Numbered from the stretch's first letter, positions 1-7,029 are shown. The stretch: 16,998 nucleotides of DNA from Nitrospirota bacterium (GCA_021812785.1 JAKAMR010000064.1:1-16998); one strand, 5' to 3'. A program made the numbers and translations. Notes: a model not told the origin generated them from the sequence alone.

Positions 1-518
1 TCGTAATCTATGCTCCGGTTCAGGGATGGGAAACCGCAGCCCGCACCACCCATGGCCGTGGCGTCTTGCCAGCGTGTCGAGAGCGGGGCCAGGGAATCGG
101 GTATGCCGGCACTGCCGCCCACCCAGACGAATCTCAGCTGCTCCCGGCACGCGGGGGAAAACCCGGCAATCATATCCGCCTTGTCCAGGTGGGTTACCAG
201 AAGCCTTGCGCCGGAGTCCCTGATTATGTACTCAAGCTTGGCCGCTCTCATATGGTGGTTTAACGGCACCATGACGGCCCCCAGCTTCAGGATGCCAAAC
301 ATCGCTATCACGGTCTCAACCGAATTTTCAAGCAGGATTATCACTCTGTCCTGGCGCCCGGTTCCGGCATCGGCCATGGCGCGCGCCAATCTGCCGGCCT
401 GCTCCTCGATAAAACCATAGGTCCAGCGCCGACCTCCACAGACCAACGCGGTCTTTTCAGGATGCATGGCCGCAGCTGAATGCAGGTATTCATGAAGCAG
501 CCTATGGCCGGACATCAT
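1..518 (-). CDS. AMP-dependent acyl-CoA/acyl-carrier ligase, N-terminal part, cut by the left edge
   Basis: About 172 residues are visible, open to the window edge, so the ATP-binding core and C-terminal domain are missing. The start is a double ATG (518 or 515), with GGGGG 7 nt upstream, and it overlaps the end of the preceding AsnB-type gene by about 17 nt, which argues for translational coupling. The visible part reads like the N-terminal domain of the ANL adenylating family: LLHEYL near the start, EKTALV, a run of the ETVIAMFGILKLGAVMVPLN type, then YIIRDSGARLLVT. From memory this run resembles acyl-CoA ligases associated with exosortase A (XrtA/PEP-CTERM) exopolysaccharide loci (inference). 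Such enzymes activate a carboxylic acid as acyl-AMP and pass it to CoA or a carrier protein; the carrier gene two genes upstream is the natural acceptor candidate. Family is confident, substrate unknown. Confidence 0.85.
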   Translation of the reverse strand, partial: MMSGHRLLHEYLHSAAAMHPEKTALVCGGRRWTYGFIEEQAGRLARAMADAGTGRQDRVIILLENSVETVIAMFGILKLGAVMVPLNHHMRAAKLEYIIRDSGARLLVTHLDKADMIAGFSPACREQLRFVWVGGSAGIPDSLAPLSTRWQDATAMGGAGCGFPSLNRSIDY

Positions 519-2535
519 TTTTTGCCCCCAAAAAATGTTGCGTTTCATTTATCCGCCCGGACTTCCGCCTCATGTCAAATACGACGGCGGGACGGCAGGG
601 CGAAATGCACCCGCGAGGAAAAGAGGAGATGAACCTGTCGTGCAGTATCTGTGACGACAGTATCCCGGACAGGGCCATGCCGTCAAGCTCGCTTTCCTCC
701 GCGGAGCGGCGGAACCTGTCCAGCAGCATGCCTGCCTTGCCCGGATCGAACAGGCCGGATTCCCTCAGCGAACGCGCAGACAGCATCTCCTGGGCATAAG
801 GCAGGCCCGGTTTCATCAGGCTTTTTCCGACCGGCGCCCGGTATGGGTGCTTTGGCCGGTTCACGACCGTTTCAGGCAATATCCCTTCAAAGACCTTTTT
901 AAGAAGATATTTTTCATTAAGGACGTTTATCTTCCATTTTGAGGGGACGCGGGCCATGAACTCCACCAGGCGGTAATCTAGGTACGGGAGCCTTATTTCT
1001 ATGGAATTGGCCATGGCCACTCTGTCTCCCTGGGATGAAAGCAGATAATTGCCCAGGAAAATGGCCGTCTCAAGATATTGCGCCTTTGACAAATAGTCCA
1101 GGGCATCGAACCCCGCGGGCAGCGTTTGCCGCAGCTCTTCAAGCGAAGAATAATCCCCGATGGCCGACCGGAGCCCTTCTGAAAAAAAGGTTTTGAGCCT
1201 GCCCGTGTTCCGCCACCTTATCAGGTGGGAAAACAGCGGGTCTCCAGCGTCCTCCAGGCCGCGGCTGAAAAAAGAATTTATAAAATGGCGCCCGCGCTGG
1301 CCGGGTTTGAATATGTAAGGGTAAAGCCTTGAAAACAGCATGCGCCTGCGCGTGGACCCGGGCCTGTCCGAGCAGAATTTCCTTATCTTGGCCTCACGGA
1401 AGATATTATATCCGGCAAATACCTCGTCGGCCCCTTCGCCCGTCATCACTACTTTCAGGCCGCTTTCCCTTACAAGACCGGACAGCAGAAAGAGCGGCCC
1501 AGGGGCGGTCCTGAGCAGGGGCTTCTCACAGTGCCATACCACATCGGGAAAGACCTCTCCGATCTGCCTGTTTTTAACCAGGAGTGGCCTGTGCTCCGTC
1601 CCCAGGCGGCGGACCACGGAATCCTGATATCCGCTTTCGTCAAATCCCTTCTCCTCGAACTTGATACCGAAGGTCCTGAGGCGGTCCTGGAAATTGTTCC
1701 TCACTAGCGCCGCTACCCCGGAAGAGTCGAGGCCGCCGCTTAAATAGCACCCTACGGGCACGTCGGCCCGCAGGCGGATCCTTACGGCGTCAGTGAGCGT
1801 TTCAATGATATGTCCGCAAATCTCTTCCGGCGGCAGCTGTACCTCTGACTCATGCGTGTGCAATGGCAATTGCCAGTATCTGCGGGCCTGAAACGATCCG
1901 GCTGACATCTTCAGGTAATGCCCGGGCAGCAGCTCGCTGACGCCCTGAAATGGCGTGCGCCCGCCAAGCGTGGTCCAGAAAGTGAATATCTGGTCCATCG
2001 CCACAGGGTCGATCTGCCGCGGGATCTGGGGCAGCATAAAGATTGCCTTTATCTCGGATGCAAAGACAAGCGCACCGTCCTTCCTGGCATAGTAAAGGGG
2101 TCTGATCCCCATCCTGTCCCGGGCAAGAAACAGCTCTTTTTCCCGCGCGTTCCAGATGGCGATTGCGAACTGCCCGTTGAGGTCTTCCAGGCAGGCTGGG
2201 CCTTTTTCCTCGTAAAGGTGCAAGATGACCTCGGTATCGGTATGCCCCAGGAAGCGGTGCCCCCTTCGGGCCAGGGACTCTCTCAGTTCGGGATAATTGA
2301 ACACCTCTCCGTTATATATTATCCACAGGGTCCTGTCCTCGTTGGGGATGGGCTGGGACCCGCCCGAAAGGTCGATAATGCTCAGCCTCGCATGCCCGAG
2401 CGAGGCGTAATCGTCCATATAGACCCCGGACCCGTCAGGCCCCCTGTGGGCGATGGCTCCGGTCATCAGCCGGACATCGTCCGGATCAAAAATCCCTCTG
2501 CCCTGAAGGTCTACAATGCCGGTTATGCCGCACAT
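502..2535 (-). CDS. AsnB-type class II glutamine amidotransferase (exosortase-A-associated amidotransferase-like)
   Basis: 677 residues. The N-terminus MCGITGIVDL supplies Cys2, the nucleophile of the Ntn glutaminase domain (about 1-215), with AHRGPDG at 29-35, YNGEVFN at 74-80 and GHTDTEV at 97-103. The C-terminal synthetase domain carries the PP-loop SGGLDSS at 266-272, followed by the usual GEGADE motif. It should hydrolyse glutamine and use the ammonia to amidate a carboxylate activated by ATP. It may be true asparagine synthetase, but length and neighbours (carrier protein 3 nt upstream, AMP ligase overlapping downstream) fit the dedicated amidotransferases of exopolysaccharide or secondary-metabolite loci better. 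No strong Shine-Dalgarno precedes the start, so coupling to the carrier-protein gene is likely. The last 40 or so residues are low in recognisable motif. Confidence 0.92.
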   Translation of the reverse strand: MCGITGIVDLQGRGIFDPDDVRLMTGAIAHRGPDGSGVYMDDYASLGHARLSIIDLSGGSQPIPNEDRTLWIIYNGEVFNYPELRESLARRGHRFLGHTDTEVILHLYEEKGPACLEDLNGQFAIAIWNAREKELFLARDRMGIRPLYYARKDGALVFASEIKAIFMLPQIPRQIDPVAMDQIFTFWTTLGGRTPFQGVSELLPGHYLKMSAGSFQARRYWQLPLHTHESEVQLPPEEICGHIIETLTDAVRIRLRADVPVGCYLSGGLDSSGVAALVRNNFQDRLRTFGIKFEEKGFDESGYQDSVVRRLGTEHRPLLVKNRQIGEVFPDVVWHCEKPLLRTAPGPLFLLSGLVRESGLKVVMTGEGADEVFAGYNIFREAKIRKFCSDRPGSTRRRMLFSRLYPYIFKPGQRGRHFINSFFSRGLEDAGDPLFSHLIRWRNTGRLKTFFSEGLRSAIGDYSSLEELRQTLPAGFDALDYLSKAQYLETAIFLGNYLLSSQGDRVAMANSIEIRLPYLDYRLVEFMARVPSKWKINVLNEKYLLKKVFEGILPETVVNRPKHPYRAPVGKSLMKPGLPYAQEMLSARSLRESGLFDPGKAGMLLDRFRRSAEESELDGMALSGILSSQILHDRFISSFPRGCISPCRPAVVFDMRRKSGRINETQHFLGAKNDVRP

Positions 2536-2538
2536 TTT

Positions 2539-2838
2539 TTACACCGGGGCCGGGGACCCGCTTTTGGAGGCGCTGCCACCCGGGGCATCGCCAAGCTTCC
2601 TGCGCAGGTAAAGATCGATGTTCCGGAGGTTGTCCAGGTTCTCCGGCACAAGCTCTTCGTCCTCTACGGTAATGCCGTATGAGCTTTCAATAAAACAGAC
2701 CAGCTCCAGGATGCCTGTCGAATCGACTATGCCGCTTTCAAGAAAGGAAGTGCCTTCATCCAACTGGCGCGCCTCTCCAAAAAGGAAGTTCTCGATCACG
2801 AACCGGCGGACGTCCTCCATAAAAAAGTTCATTTCCAT
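2539..2838 (-). CDS. Acyl/peptidyl carrier protein
   Basis: 99 residues. The core (about 5-85) has the four-helix carrier pattern, with the phosphopantetheine attachment motif GIVDSTG; the modified serine would be Ser40. After it come the expected acidic helix II/III residues (FIESSYGITVEDEELVPENL). The tail from about residue 85 (GDAPGGSASKSGSPAPV) is Gly/Ser/Pro/Ala-rich and looks like a flexible linker. GGAGG lies 9 nt before the ATG at 2838, which settles that start over the internal ATGs at 2832 and 2820. The gene overlaps the upstream amidotransferase by 10 nt and is followed after 3 nt by the AsnB-type gene, so it is a dedicated carrier of this operon rather than fatty-acid ACP. What is loaded on it is unknown. 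Confidence 0.9.
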   Translation of the reverse strand: MEMNFFMEDVRRFVIENFLFGEARQLDEGTSFLESGIVDSTGILELVCFIESSYGITVEDEELVPENLDNLRNIDLYLRRKLGDAPGGSASKSGSPAPV

Positions 2839-3860
2839 GGACTCACACCTCCAAGCGCTGAACGGACATTATTCACGACCTCCTCGGAGGGCTTGCCGGC
2901 CAGTTTTCTGATGCCCTCTTCGCGGGATAGATACCCTTTTCTTACGAGTGCGGCGATCTCAAACGCGTACGGATGGAACCCATGGTCCCTCATGTGGACG
3001 TGGATTGCGTAGGAGTTCAAAAGGCAGTTGGAGGAGTTGTCATCGGTTTCAGCCGGACGCCTCCATCCGAGCCTGCTTATCTCCCCTGTTATTGCCTCCT
3101 CGTCATACCCCATGAAAGCAAGCGGGTGGACGTTATACAGAAATCCTCCGTTGCCGGCCTCCAGCATTTTGAAATGCCTCTGGCTGGGCATGAAGGCGTC
3201 CAGGCCCTTGCCGGCCACCTTTTCAAGGTAGCCGCATGTGGTCTCCTGCATTTTTTTAATCATGGAAAGATTGACTTTCATAACCGACGCCTGGACAGGC
3301 GCCTGGCCCGGGGACCACCCGTAGCATATCAGCGGCACGCCGGTCTCTATAGCGGTCTTGAGCAGATAGGATTTCACGATGCCCATGCACGTGTTGCAGA
3401 TCGCGCTGGCCCTCTCAAGATACTTCATGGGATATACGCCTGCAGATTCCGACCTTCTGAAGGCGTCGCAGAGCGATTCCCGGCCGGGCGAAATGGTCAT
3501 CTGGTCGATGTTCAGGGCCGCGGTAACCCGCCGGATGTTCTGCCGCACCTGTTCTGACACAAAACCATGATCGAACGTGACGCTAAGGATTTTCAGCCCG
3601 AACTGCTCCTTCAGCATCTTCATCGAATACGAGCTGTCCTTGCCTCCGCTGTATGCCATGATTGCGTCATAAGGCCGTTTTGCGCCGCTGCGGAGCTTTT
3701 CAAGCAGTCCCTCAAATTTTTGCCTGTATCTGTTGCGGAGCTCCTCATCCTCCTTTTCCTGCCTGTGATCTTCGCAATAATTGCAAACGCCGTCCGAGTC
3801 GAAGCGTATGCCGGGAAACGTGTCTGGAAGGACACAGCAGGTGCACATTTTCATTTTCAT
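2829..3860 (-). CDS. N-acetyl sugar amidotransferase family protein (WbpG-like), PP-loop ATPase
   Basis: With the start at 3860 the protein is 343 residues: MKMKM then CTCC at 6-9, FPGIRF, and GVCNYC at 24-29, a likely zinc site made by Cys9, Cys26 and Cys29 with Cys6 or Cys8. The adenylating PP-loop SGGKDS is at 71-76, followed by LSVTFDHGFVS and a second Cys pair (CNTC). This order is that of WbpG/PseA-type enzymes, which put nitrogen on UDP-linked N-acetyl sugars in surface polysaccharide synthesis. The frame is open upstream to an ATG at 4019, but those 53 residues have no family character. The 3860 start forms an ATGA overlap with a small upstream frame that has a strong ribosome site. 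WbpG normally takes ammonia from HisH/HisF-like partners, and none is visible here. Confidence 0.82.
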   Translation of the reverse strand: MKMKMCTCCVLPDTFPGIRFDSDGVCNYCEDHRQEKEDEELRNRYRQKFEGLLEKLRSGAKRPYDAIMAYSGGKDSSYSMKMLKEQFGLKILSVTFDHGFVSEQVRQNIRRVTAALNIDQMTISPGRESLCDAFRRSESAGVYPMKYLERASAICNTCMGIVKSYLLKTAIETGVPLICYGWSPGQAPVQASVMKVNLSMIKKMQETTCGYLEKVAGKGLDAFMPSQRHFKMLEAGNGGFLYNVHPLAFMGYDEEAITGEISRLGWRRPAETDDNSSNCLLNSYAIHVHMRDHGFHPYAFEIAALVRKGYLSREEGIRKLAGKPSEEVVNNVRSALGGVSPWK

Positions 3861-3910
3861 TCTGTCAGTCCGGATAACATTATCGTTTTTGCCGCGGCAA
3901 ATAGAATCAT
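3857..3910 (-). CDS. Possible 17-residue leader peptide coupled to the WbpG-like gene
   Basis: An ATG at 3910 is preceded at 7 nt by a very strong ribosome site (GGAGGGGGG). The frame encodes MILFAAAKTIMLSGLTE and its TGA (3859-3857) overlaps the ATG of the WbpG-like gene as ATGA. The downstream gene has only a weak site of its own (GGA about 9 nt away). Seen: the site, frame and overlap. Inferred: ribosomes finishing this frame re-initiate on the amidotransferase. The peptide has no recognisable family. It could be a chance frame, or a remnant of an ancestral longer gene. Confidence 0.45.
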   Translation of the reverse strand: MILFAAAKTIMLSGLTE

Positions 3911-3962
3911 TCCGGATCCCCCCTCCGGCAGATTTTGAAAAAAGCTCGCTGCCCTGCGTCTT

Positions 3963-3994
3963 GCAGCCCCGACGCAATAAAGCTGCGGGGCTGC
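3963..3994 (-). promoter_or_regulatory. Intercistronic hairpin between GNAT and WbpG-like genes
   Basis: Nine-base perfect arms GCAGCCCCG / CGGGGCTGC with a 14-nt loop start a few bases after the GNAT stop. There is no adjacent run of T on the minus strand, so it is not a classic terminator. It could stabilise or process the operon mRNA, or reduce read-through into the downstream genes. Confidence 0.45.
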
Positions 3995-3999
3995 GGACA

Positions 4000-4644
4000 T
4001 CACAAATTCCTTGCAGCAATGCCCAAAAACTTGACTTCCCTTATCAGTCTGACCAGCCTGAAACCCATTTTCAAAAACTCATTAAGGGCCGGTATCCTGT
4101 CTTTCCGGATATAGCCCAGAGCCCTTCGATACCCGTCCTTCCGCGCGATCTCCAGGAGCATTCCCGTGGAGGCCGACAGAAGGCCCCGGCCCCTGTACCT
4201 CGGGAAAACGAAGATGTTTTCGAACATGACCTCGCCAGGGGCGAGCCTGTAAAACTTCCTGCTGTAACTGCCGTCGATCACTGAATTCTCATCCGGACAA
4301 ATAAGCCACTGGAGAAGCGCAATGTTTCCTTTTTTATCTCTGCCTATATAACAGTTTTTTTTGAAACCCGACCTGTAGAACAGCACCCTGGAGACGATTT
4401 CCTTTCTGTCTTCCGGACCCAGGTTTTTGGACCCGGCTAGGATATCCTCTATGTCGCCCTCATCGGCCCTGGCCAAAGATAAATCCATGCGGGAGTCATT
4501 TTTAACCCCAACCGGTAAAATACGGCGTTCCAGAAGATAATAATGGTTGATCGAAAACAGGTTCCTCAGCAGGACCTTGGAACCACTCGTGAGCCCCAGC
4601 CCCGCCAGTGCGGACAGATCCCTATACCGGCTAGAGGCATGCAC
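4000..4644 (-). CDS. GNAT-family N-acetyltransferase
   Basis: 214 residues from a GTG start. The acetyl-CoA binding motif A is seen as RYRGRGL within VMFENIFVFPRYRGRGL, followed by the helix SASTGMLLEIARKDGY and the terminal part NEFLKMGFRLVR. The N-terminal third (through NHYYLLERR) precedes the GNAT core and looks like the extra segment of acetyltransferases found in polysaccharide and carrier-protein loci, so a shorter start at the Met of MDLSLARADEGD is less likely. The GTG has only a weak GGAA site. Upstream in the same frame lies an ATG (4698) with a better site, separated from the GTG by an in-frame TGA. It is the first gene of the leftward operon; its likely job is acylating an amino sugar or amine intermediate, substrate unknown. 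Confidence 0.78.
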   Translation of the reverse strand: MHASSRYRDLSALAGLGLTSGSKVLLRNLFSINHYYLLERRILPVGVKNDSRMDLSLARADEGDIEDILAGSKNLGPEDRKEIVSRVLFYRSGFKKNCYIGRDKKGNIALLQWLICPDENSVIDGSYSRKFYRLAPGEVMFENIFVFPRYRGRGLLSASTGMLLEIARKDGYRRALGYIRKDRIPALNEFLKMGFRLVRLIREVKFLGIAARNL

Positions 4645-4647
4645 GCA

Positions 4648-4698
4648 TCATTCCGGCGTCTTTTCAAATGCCCTTATACAGCGCAGCCGGCTTAACAT
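4648..4698 (-). other. Short in-frame ORF before the GNAT gene (16 codons, then TGA)
   Basis: ATG at 4698 follows GGGGG with 6 nt spacing and encodes MLSRLRCIRAFEKTPE before TGA at 4650-4648. Two codons later, in the same frame, is the GTG used as GNAT start. Either it is a leader peptide, or the TGA is a nonsense change (or base error) that shortened a longer GNAT protein. The sequence alone does not decide. Confidence 0.4.
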
Positions 4699-4745
4699 GG
4701 ATTACCCCCGGTCTCTTTTAAAGGGAAATTCGATACTTAAGAAAA

Positions 4746-4773
4746 ATATTATCAGAATACGGGACAATGTCAA
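4746..4773 (-). promoter_or_regulatory. Sigma-70-type promoter for the leftward operon
   Basis: On the minus strand a perfect TTGACA (4773-4768) is followed, after 16 nt, by TAATAT (4751-4746). The alternative -10 GATAAT (4753-4748) gives a 15-nt spacer. Transcription would start about 95 nt before the GNAT GTG, with the short frame at 4698 inside the leader. No other good promoter is seen within the operon. Confidence 0.65.
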
Positions 4774-4781
4774 CAGAGCAG

Positions 4782-4926
4782 GGGACAGGGAATCCATGAT
4801 GACATGTGGTCCTGTTATTTTCTTTCGGAAGGGTGTTAATCGGCAATGAAAATTAATCCACCATCGGTGCAAATTTCATCCGGCCGGACAATGACCCAAA
4901 AACACTCATCTTACTCATCCTGTCCC
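4782..4926. repeat. 145-bp block bounded by an 8-bp inverted repeat; possible mobile-element remnant
   Basis: The block begins GGGACAGG (4782-4789) and ends CCTGTCCC (4919-4926). Inside, read on the minus strand, are the runs GGGTCATTGTCCGGCCGG and GATGAAATTTGCACCG, which recall the repeated ends of IS21-type elements (from memory). No transposase frame is present. It lies directly upstream of the leftward promoter. Confidence 0.3.
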
Positions 4927-4963
4927 TAACACTTCTTTACATTTGGTTCAGAAATTTTTTGCC

Positions 4964-5115
4964 GTCATTCCCGCAGCGACGGGAATCCTTCTTCGCCTTT
5001 TACGGCAGGAAAGGTTCCGCCCGTTTTTATTTGCAAACAGAATAAATCCGGCCGGAATGACAAACTAAAAATCCTTGACTTCGATGCCATGCGGCTTGCC
5101 GCAGGGTGATTCATT
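4964..5115 (+). repeat. Dispersed repeat, long form: copy A
   Basis: The core 4964-5061 starts GTCATTCCCG and ends GGAATGAC, with an internal CCGCCCGTTTTTATTTGC and AGAATAAATCCGGCC. It continues through CTAAAAATC, TTGACTTCGATGCC and the hairpin TGCGGCTTGCCGCA (5090-5103) to TGATTCATT (5107-5115). Copy B at 12596-12745 has the same order over its whole length. The flank 4932-4963 (CTTTACATTTG...GCC) also matches, reversed, the flank of the element at 7151-7318. This is an intergenic, non-coding repeat family, MITE- or REP-like. Confidence 0.8.
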
Positions 5116-5184
5116 GCTGCGCTTACGTTTCGCACCCTTTTCTAAACATCGATCGTTCTTTTTTCCTGATATCTTAATACGTTC

Positions 5185-5212
5185 TAAAGGTTTTTCACTC
5201 TTTAAACGATAA
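5185..5212 (+). promoter_or_regulatory. Possible sigma-28 (FliA) promoter of the chemoreceptor gene
   Basis: TAAAGGTT at 5185-5192 and AACGATAA at 5205-5212 resemble the flagellar/chemotaxis consensus TAAAGTTT-N11-GCCGATAA; the spacer is one base longer than ideal. A chemoreceptor downstream makes the match more believable. The start would lie near 5219, giving a leader of about 150 nt. Confidence 0.45.
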
Positions 5213-5213
5213 T

Positions 5214-5366
5214 ACAATTAACGATTGTGGCGTTTAAAAAAATTATCGCCACTACAAGATTTTATTTGTTTAAACGGAGAATTATGGGCCAGACCGGGCT
5301 TTCCGGCGATCTGGGAAAAAGAGCCTCATGAGTCAAGGCTTTTTTTTACGAGTTGAGGGGGAACTC
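5214..5366 (+). promoter_or_regulatory. Structured leader of the chemoreceptor gene (four hairpins)
   Basis: Inverted repeats in order: ACAAT/ATTGT (5214-5228); GTGGCG/CGCCAC (5227-5252); CCAGA/TCTGG with inner CCGG/CCGG (5289-5314); then a terminator-like hairpin (5316-5347). After these, GAGTT/AACTC (5350-5366) puts the Shine-Dalgarno GAGGGGG in a hairpin loop, and an alternative pairing TTGAG/CTCAA would partly bury it. Stems followed by a terminator and an occluded ribosome site suggest an attenuator or riboswitch. The conserved bases of c-di-GMP-I (GEMM) aptamers are not seen, and no known class is recognised. Confidence 0.4.
5316..5347 (+). terminator. Terminator-like hairpin 25 nt before the chemoreceptor start
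   Basis: AGCCT (5322-5326) pairs with AGGCT (5336-5340) and is followed by T7. The A-run before the stem can extend pairing with the T-run. It lies between the proposed promoter and the gene, so it would act as an attenuator if the promoter at 5185 is right. Otherwise it would end transcription arriving from upstream. Confidence 0.5.
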
Positions 5367-5371
5367 AATCA

Positions 5372-6694
5372 ATGAATGTTAAAGACTTATCTCTGAAGTG
5401 GAAATTGGCGGTACCAATAATACTGCTTGTAATGCTGGGAACTTTTTTTTCGACCATAGTTACCGGATACAGGACAAAAAACATCGTCATCAAGGAAGTG
5501 GAGCATTCAACGCTTGAAGGTTACAGGGATACGGTGTTGAACGCCCTTACCACGATGATGCTTGCAGGCGTAATTGAAACGGCTAAAAAACCTTTTCTGG
5601 AGCAAATGGGAAAAATTGCCGACGTTAAAATATTGAGATCGAAGGCGGTTAATTCACAGTTTGGGGACGAAAACAAAGACGTCCCTGACCCAATCGAACT
5701 TAAAGTGCTGAAAAAAGGCGTGGCAAAAACTGTACAAGAGGGCGATTACATCAGGGGAGTGTATCCATATATTGCGAGAACAAATTTCATGGGCAAAAAT
5801 TGCCTGTTGTGCCACGCCGTGAAAGCGGGGACTGTCCTCGGGGTCATCAGTATCAAGATCCCTTTGAGAGACGCGTTTGGCAGGATAAGGGCAGTGCAAA
5901 CTTTCAATATCATTTTTGGCTTAATTGACCTCGTGATAATGACCGGCCTGGTCATAGTCATAATCCACTTTGCTCACTCGCCTTTGTCAGATTTAATTAA
6001 AAAAATAAAGGGGGTGGGCGACGGAGACCTTACCATAAAATTGGCCGCCGAAGGGGAAGATGAAATCGGGCATCTGATAGACGCTGTAAACCGCACCGTC
6101 ACCGCGCTGCAGGACGTGATATCTGAAGTGAAGTCTGCGGCGGAAAGCGTTGCGGCCGGAAGCGGGCAGATAAGCGCTGGCTCTGAGCAGCTTTCCCAGG
6201 GTGCAACGGAACAGGCTGCGGCGGCAGAGGAGGCATCATCCTCCATGGACGAAATGGCCTCCACAATAATGCAGAACGCCGAAAACGCACAGCAGACCGG
6301 AAGTATTGCGGCAAAGTCCGCTTCCGATGCCAAAAAAAGCGGTGAGGCCGTATCTGAGACTGTAAGGGCTATGAAAGAGATTTCGGAGAAGATATCGATT
6401 ATAGAGGAGATTGCCAGACAGACAAACCTCCTTGCCCTAAACGCCGCCATTGAAGCCGCAAGAGCCGGGGAACAAGGGAAGGGCTTTGCTGTTGTCGCTT
6501 CGGAGGTGAGAAAACTAGCCGAACGGAGCCAGACCGCAGCAGCCGAGATAAGCGGCCTTTCAAGGGGAAGTGTCCAGGTGGCTGAGAAAGCGGGCCGGAT
6601 GCTCGCGAAACTTGTACCCGATATACAAAAGACCGCTGAACTTGTTCTTGAGATAAGCGCAGCATGGAACAGAATGCGGGCGCACAGCAGGTAA
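5372..6694 (+). CDS. Methyl-accepting chemotaxis protein with periplasmic c-type heme sensor domain; frameshifted near its end
   Basis: 440 residues in this frame. TM1 is at about 11-32, a periplasmic domain at 33-176, TM2 at about 177-200, HAMP at about 198-250 and the signalling coiled coil from 255. The periplasmic domain has CLLCH at 144-148 (CxxCH heme c attachment) just before GVISIKIPL, the arrangement of the heme-PAS chemoreceptors known from Geobacter. The hairpin tip [39 protein letters not shown] is intact (given here only as a landmark, residues about 345-383). The frame ends as [13 protein letters not shown], where family members continue ISAA..EQNAGA; that continuation lies in the next frame from 6664. 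It probably senses redox state or a gas and signals to CheA. GAGGGGG precedes the ATG with a 10-nt spacer. Confidence 0.85.
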   Translation: MNVKDLSLKWKLAVPIILLVMLGTFFSTIVTGYRTKNIVIKEVEHSTLEGYRDTVLNALTTMMLAGVIETAKKPFLEQMGKIADVKILRSKAVNSQFGDENKDVPDPIELKVLKKGVAKTVQEGDYIRGVYPYIARTNFMGKNCLLCHAVKAGTVLGVISIKIPLRDAFGRIRAVQTFNIIFGLIDLVIMTGLVIVIIHFAHSPLSDLIKKIKGVGDGDLTIKLAAEGEDEIGHLIDAVNRTVTALQDVISEVKSAAESVAAGSGQISAGSEQLSQGATEQAAAAEEASSSMDEMASTIMQNAENAQQTGSIAAKSASDAKKSGEAVSETVRAMKEISEKISIIEEIARQTNLLALNAAIEAARAGEQGKGFAVVASEVRKLAERSQTAAAEISGLSRGSVQVAEKAGRMLAKLVPDIQKTAELVLEISAAWNRMRAHSR

Positions 6695-7029
6695 ACCAGG
6701 CTATCCAGCAGCTCGATCAAGTCATTCAGCAAAACTCGGGTGTCTCCGAAGAGCTGGCCTCCACGGCCGGGGAGCTTTCTTCTCAAGCAAGGCAGTTACA
6801 AAGCGCTATTTCATTCTTCAAAATAGAGAATACCTGCCAAACAGCCGTCAAGAGAATGCCTGCTCAAAAAAACAAAGTTGAACCACTCCGTCATGGTAAA
6901 GGCAAAGGACTTAATCTCCGCAGCGGCAATGGGAAATCGTCCAAGGGTGTTCTTAGGCACTTCGGCGCAGCTCCTGATCCAGGCAATAACCACGGGGAAG
7001 CAGACGATAACGAATTCGAACAGCATTGA
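6664..7029 (+). pseudogene. C-terminal end of the same chemoreceptor, displaced by a frameshift
   Basis: This frame reads [20 protein letters not shown] and then a [19 protein letters not shown] run, the standard distal end of the chemoreceptor signalling domain. A basic linker and the acidic end DDNEFEQH follow, similar to the C-terminal tether of other chemoreceptors. Compared with the family, about 4 nt are missing between GCAGCA and GAACAG near 6664-6668 (SN or similar expected). The ATG at 6664 could allow separate translation but has no clear ribosome site. It is a real indel or an assembly error. Without this part the receptor loses one side of its coiled-coil hairpin, so signalling would fail. 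Confidence 0.8.

Noticed and set aside
1918..2682. Long plus-strand frame of 254 codons opposite the AsnB-type gene
   Set aside because: It lies antisense to strongly conserved Ntn and carrier-protein coding sequence, and has no domain character.
3861..4019. N-terminal extension of the WbpG-like gene to the ATG at 4019
   Set aside because: The 53 residues lack family character, the ATG has no ribosome site, and the 3860 start is supported by the ATGA overlap and the CxCC motif position.
5214..5366. c-di-GMP-I (GEMM) riboswitch before the chemoreceptor
   Set aside because: The conserved aptamer bases of that class are not present; only generic hairpins and a terminator are visible.
5974..6786. 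Long minus-strand frame of 270 codons opposite the chemoreceptor
   Set aside because: A Ser/Ala-rich shadow of the Ala/Glu-rich coiled coil; the plus frame carries all family motifs.
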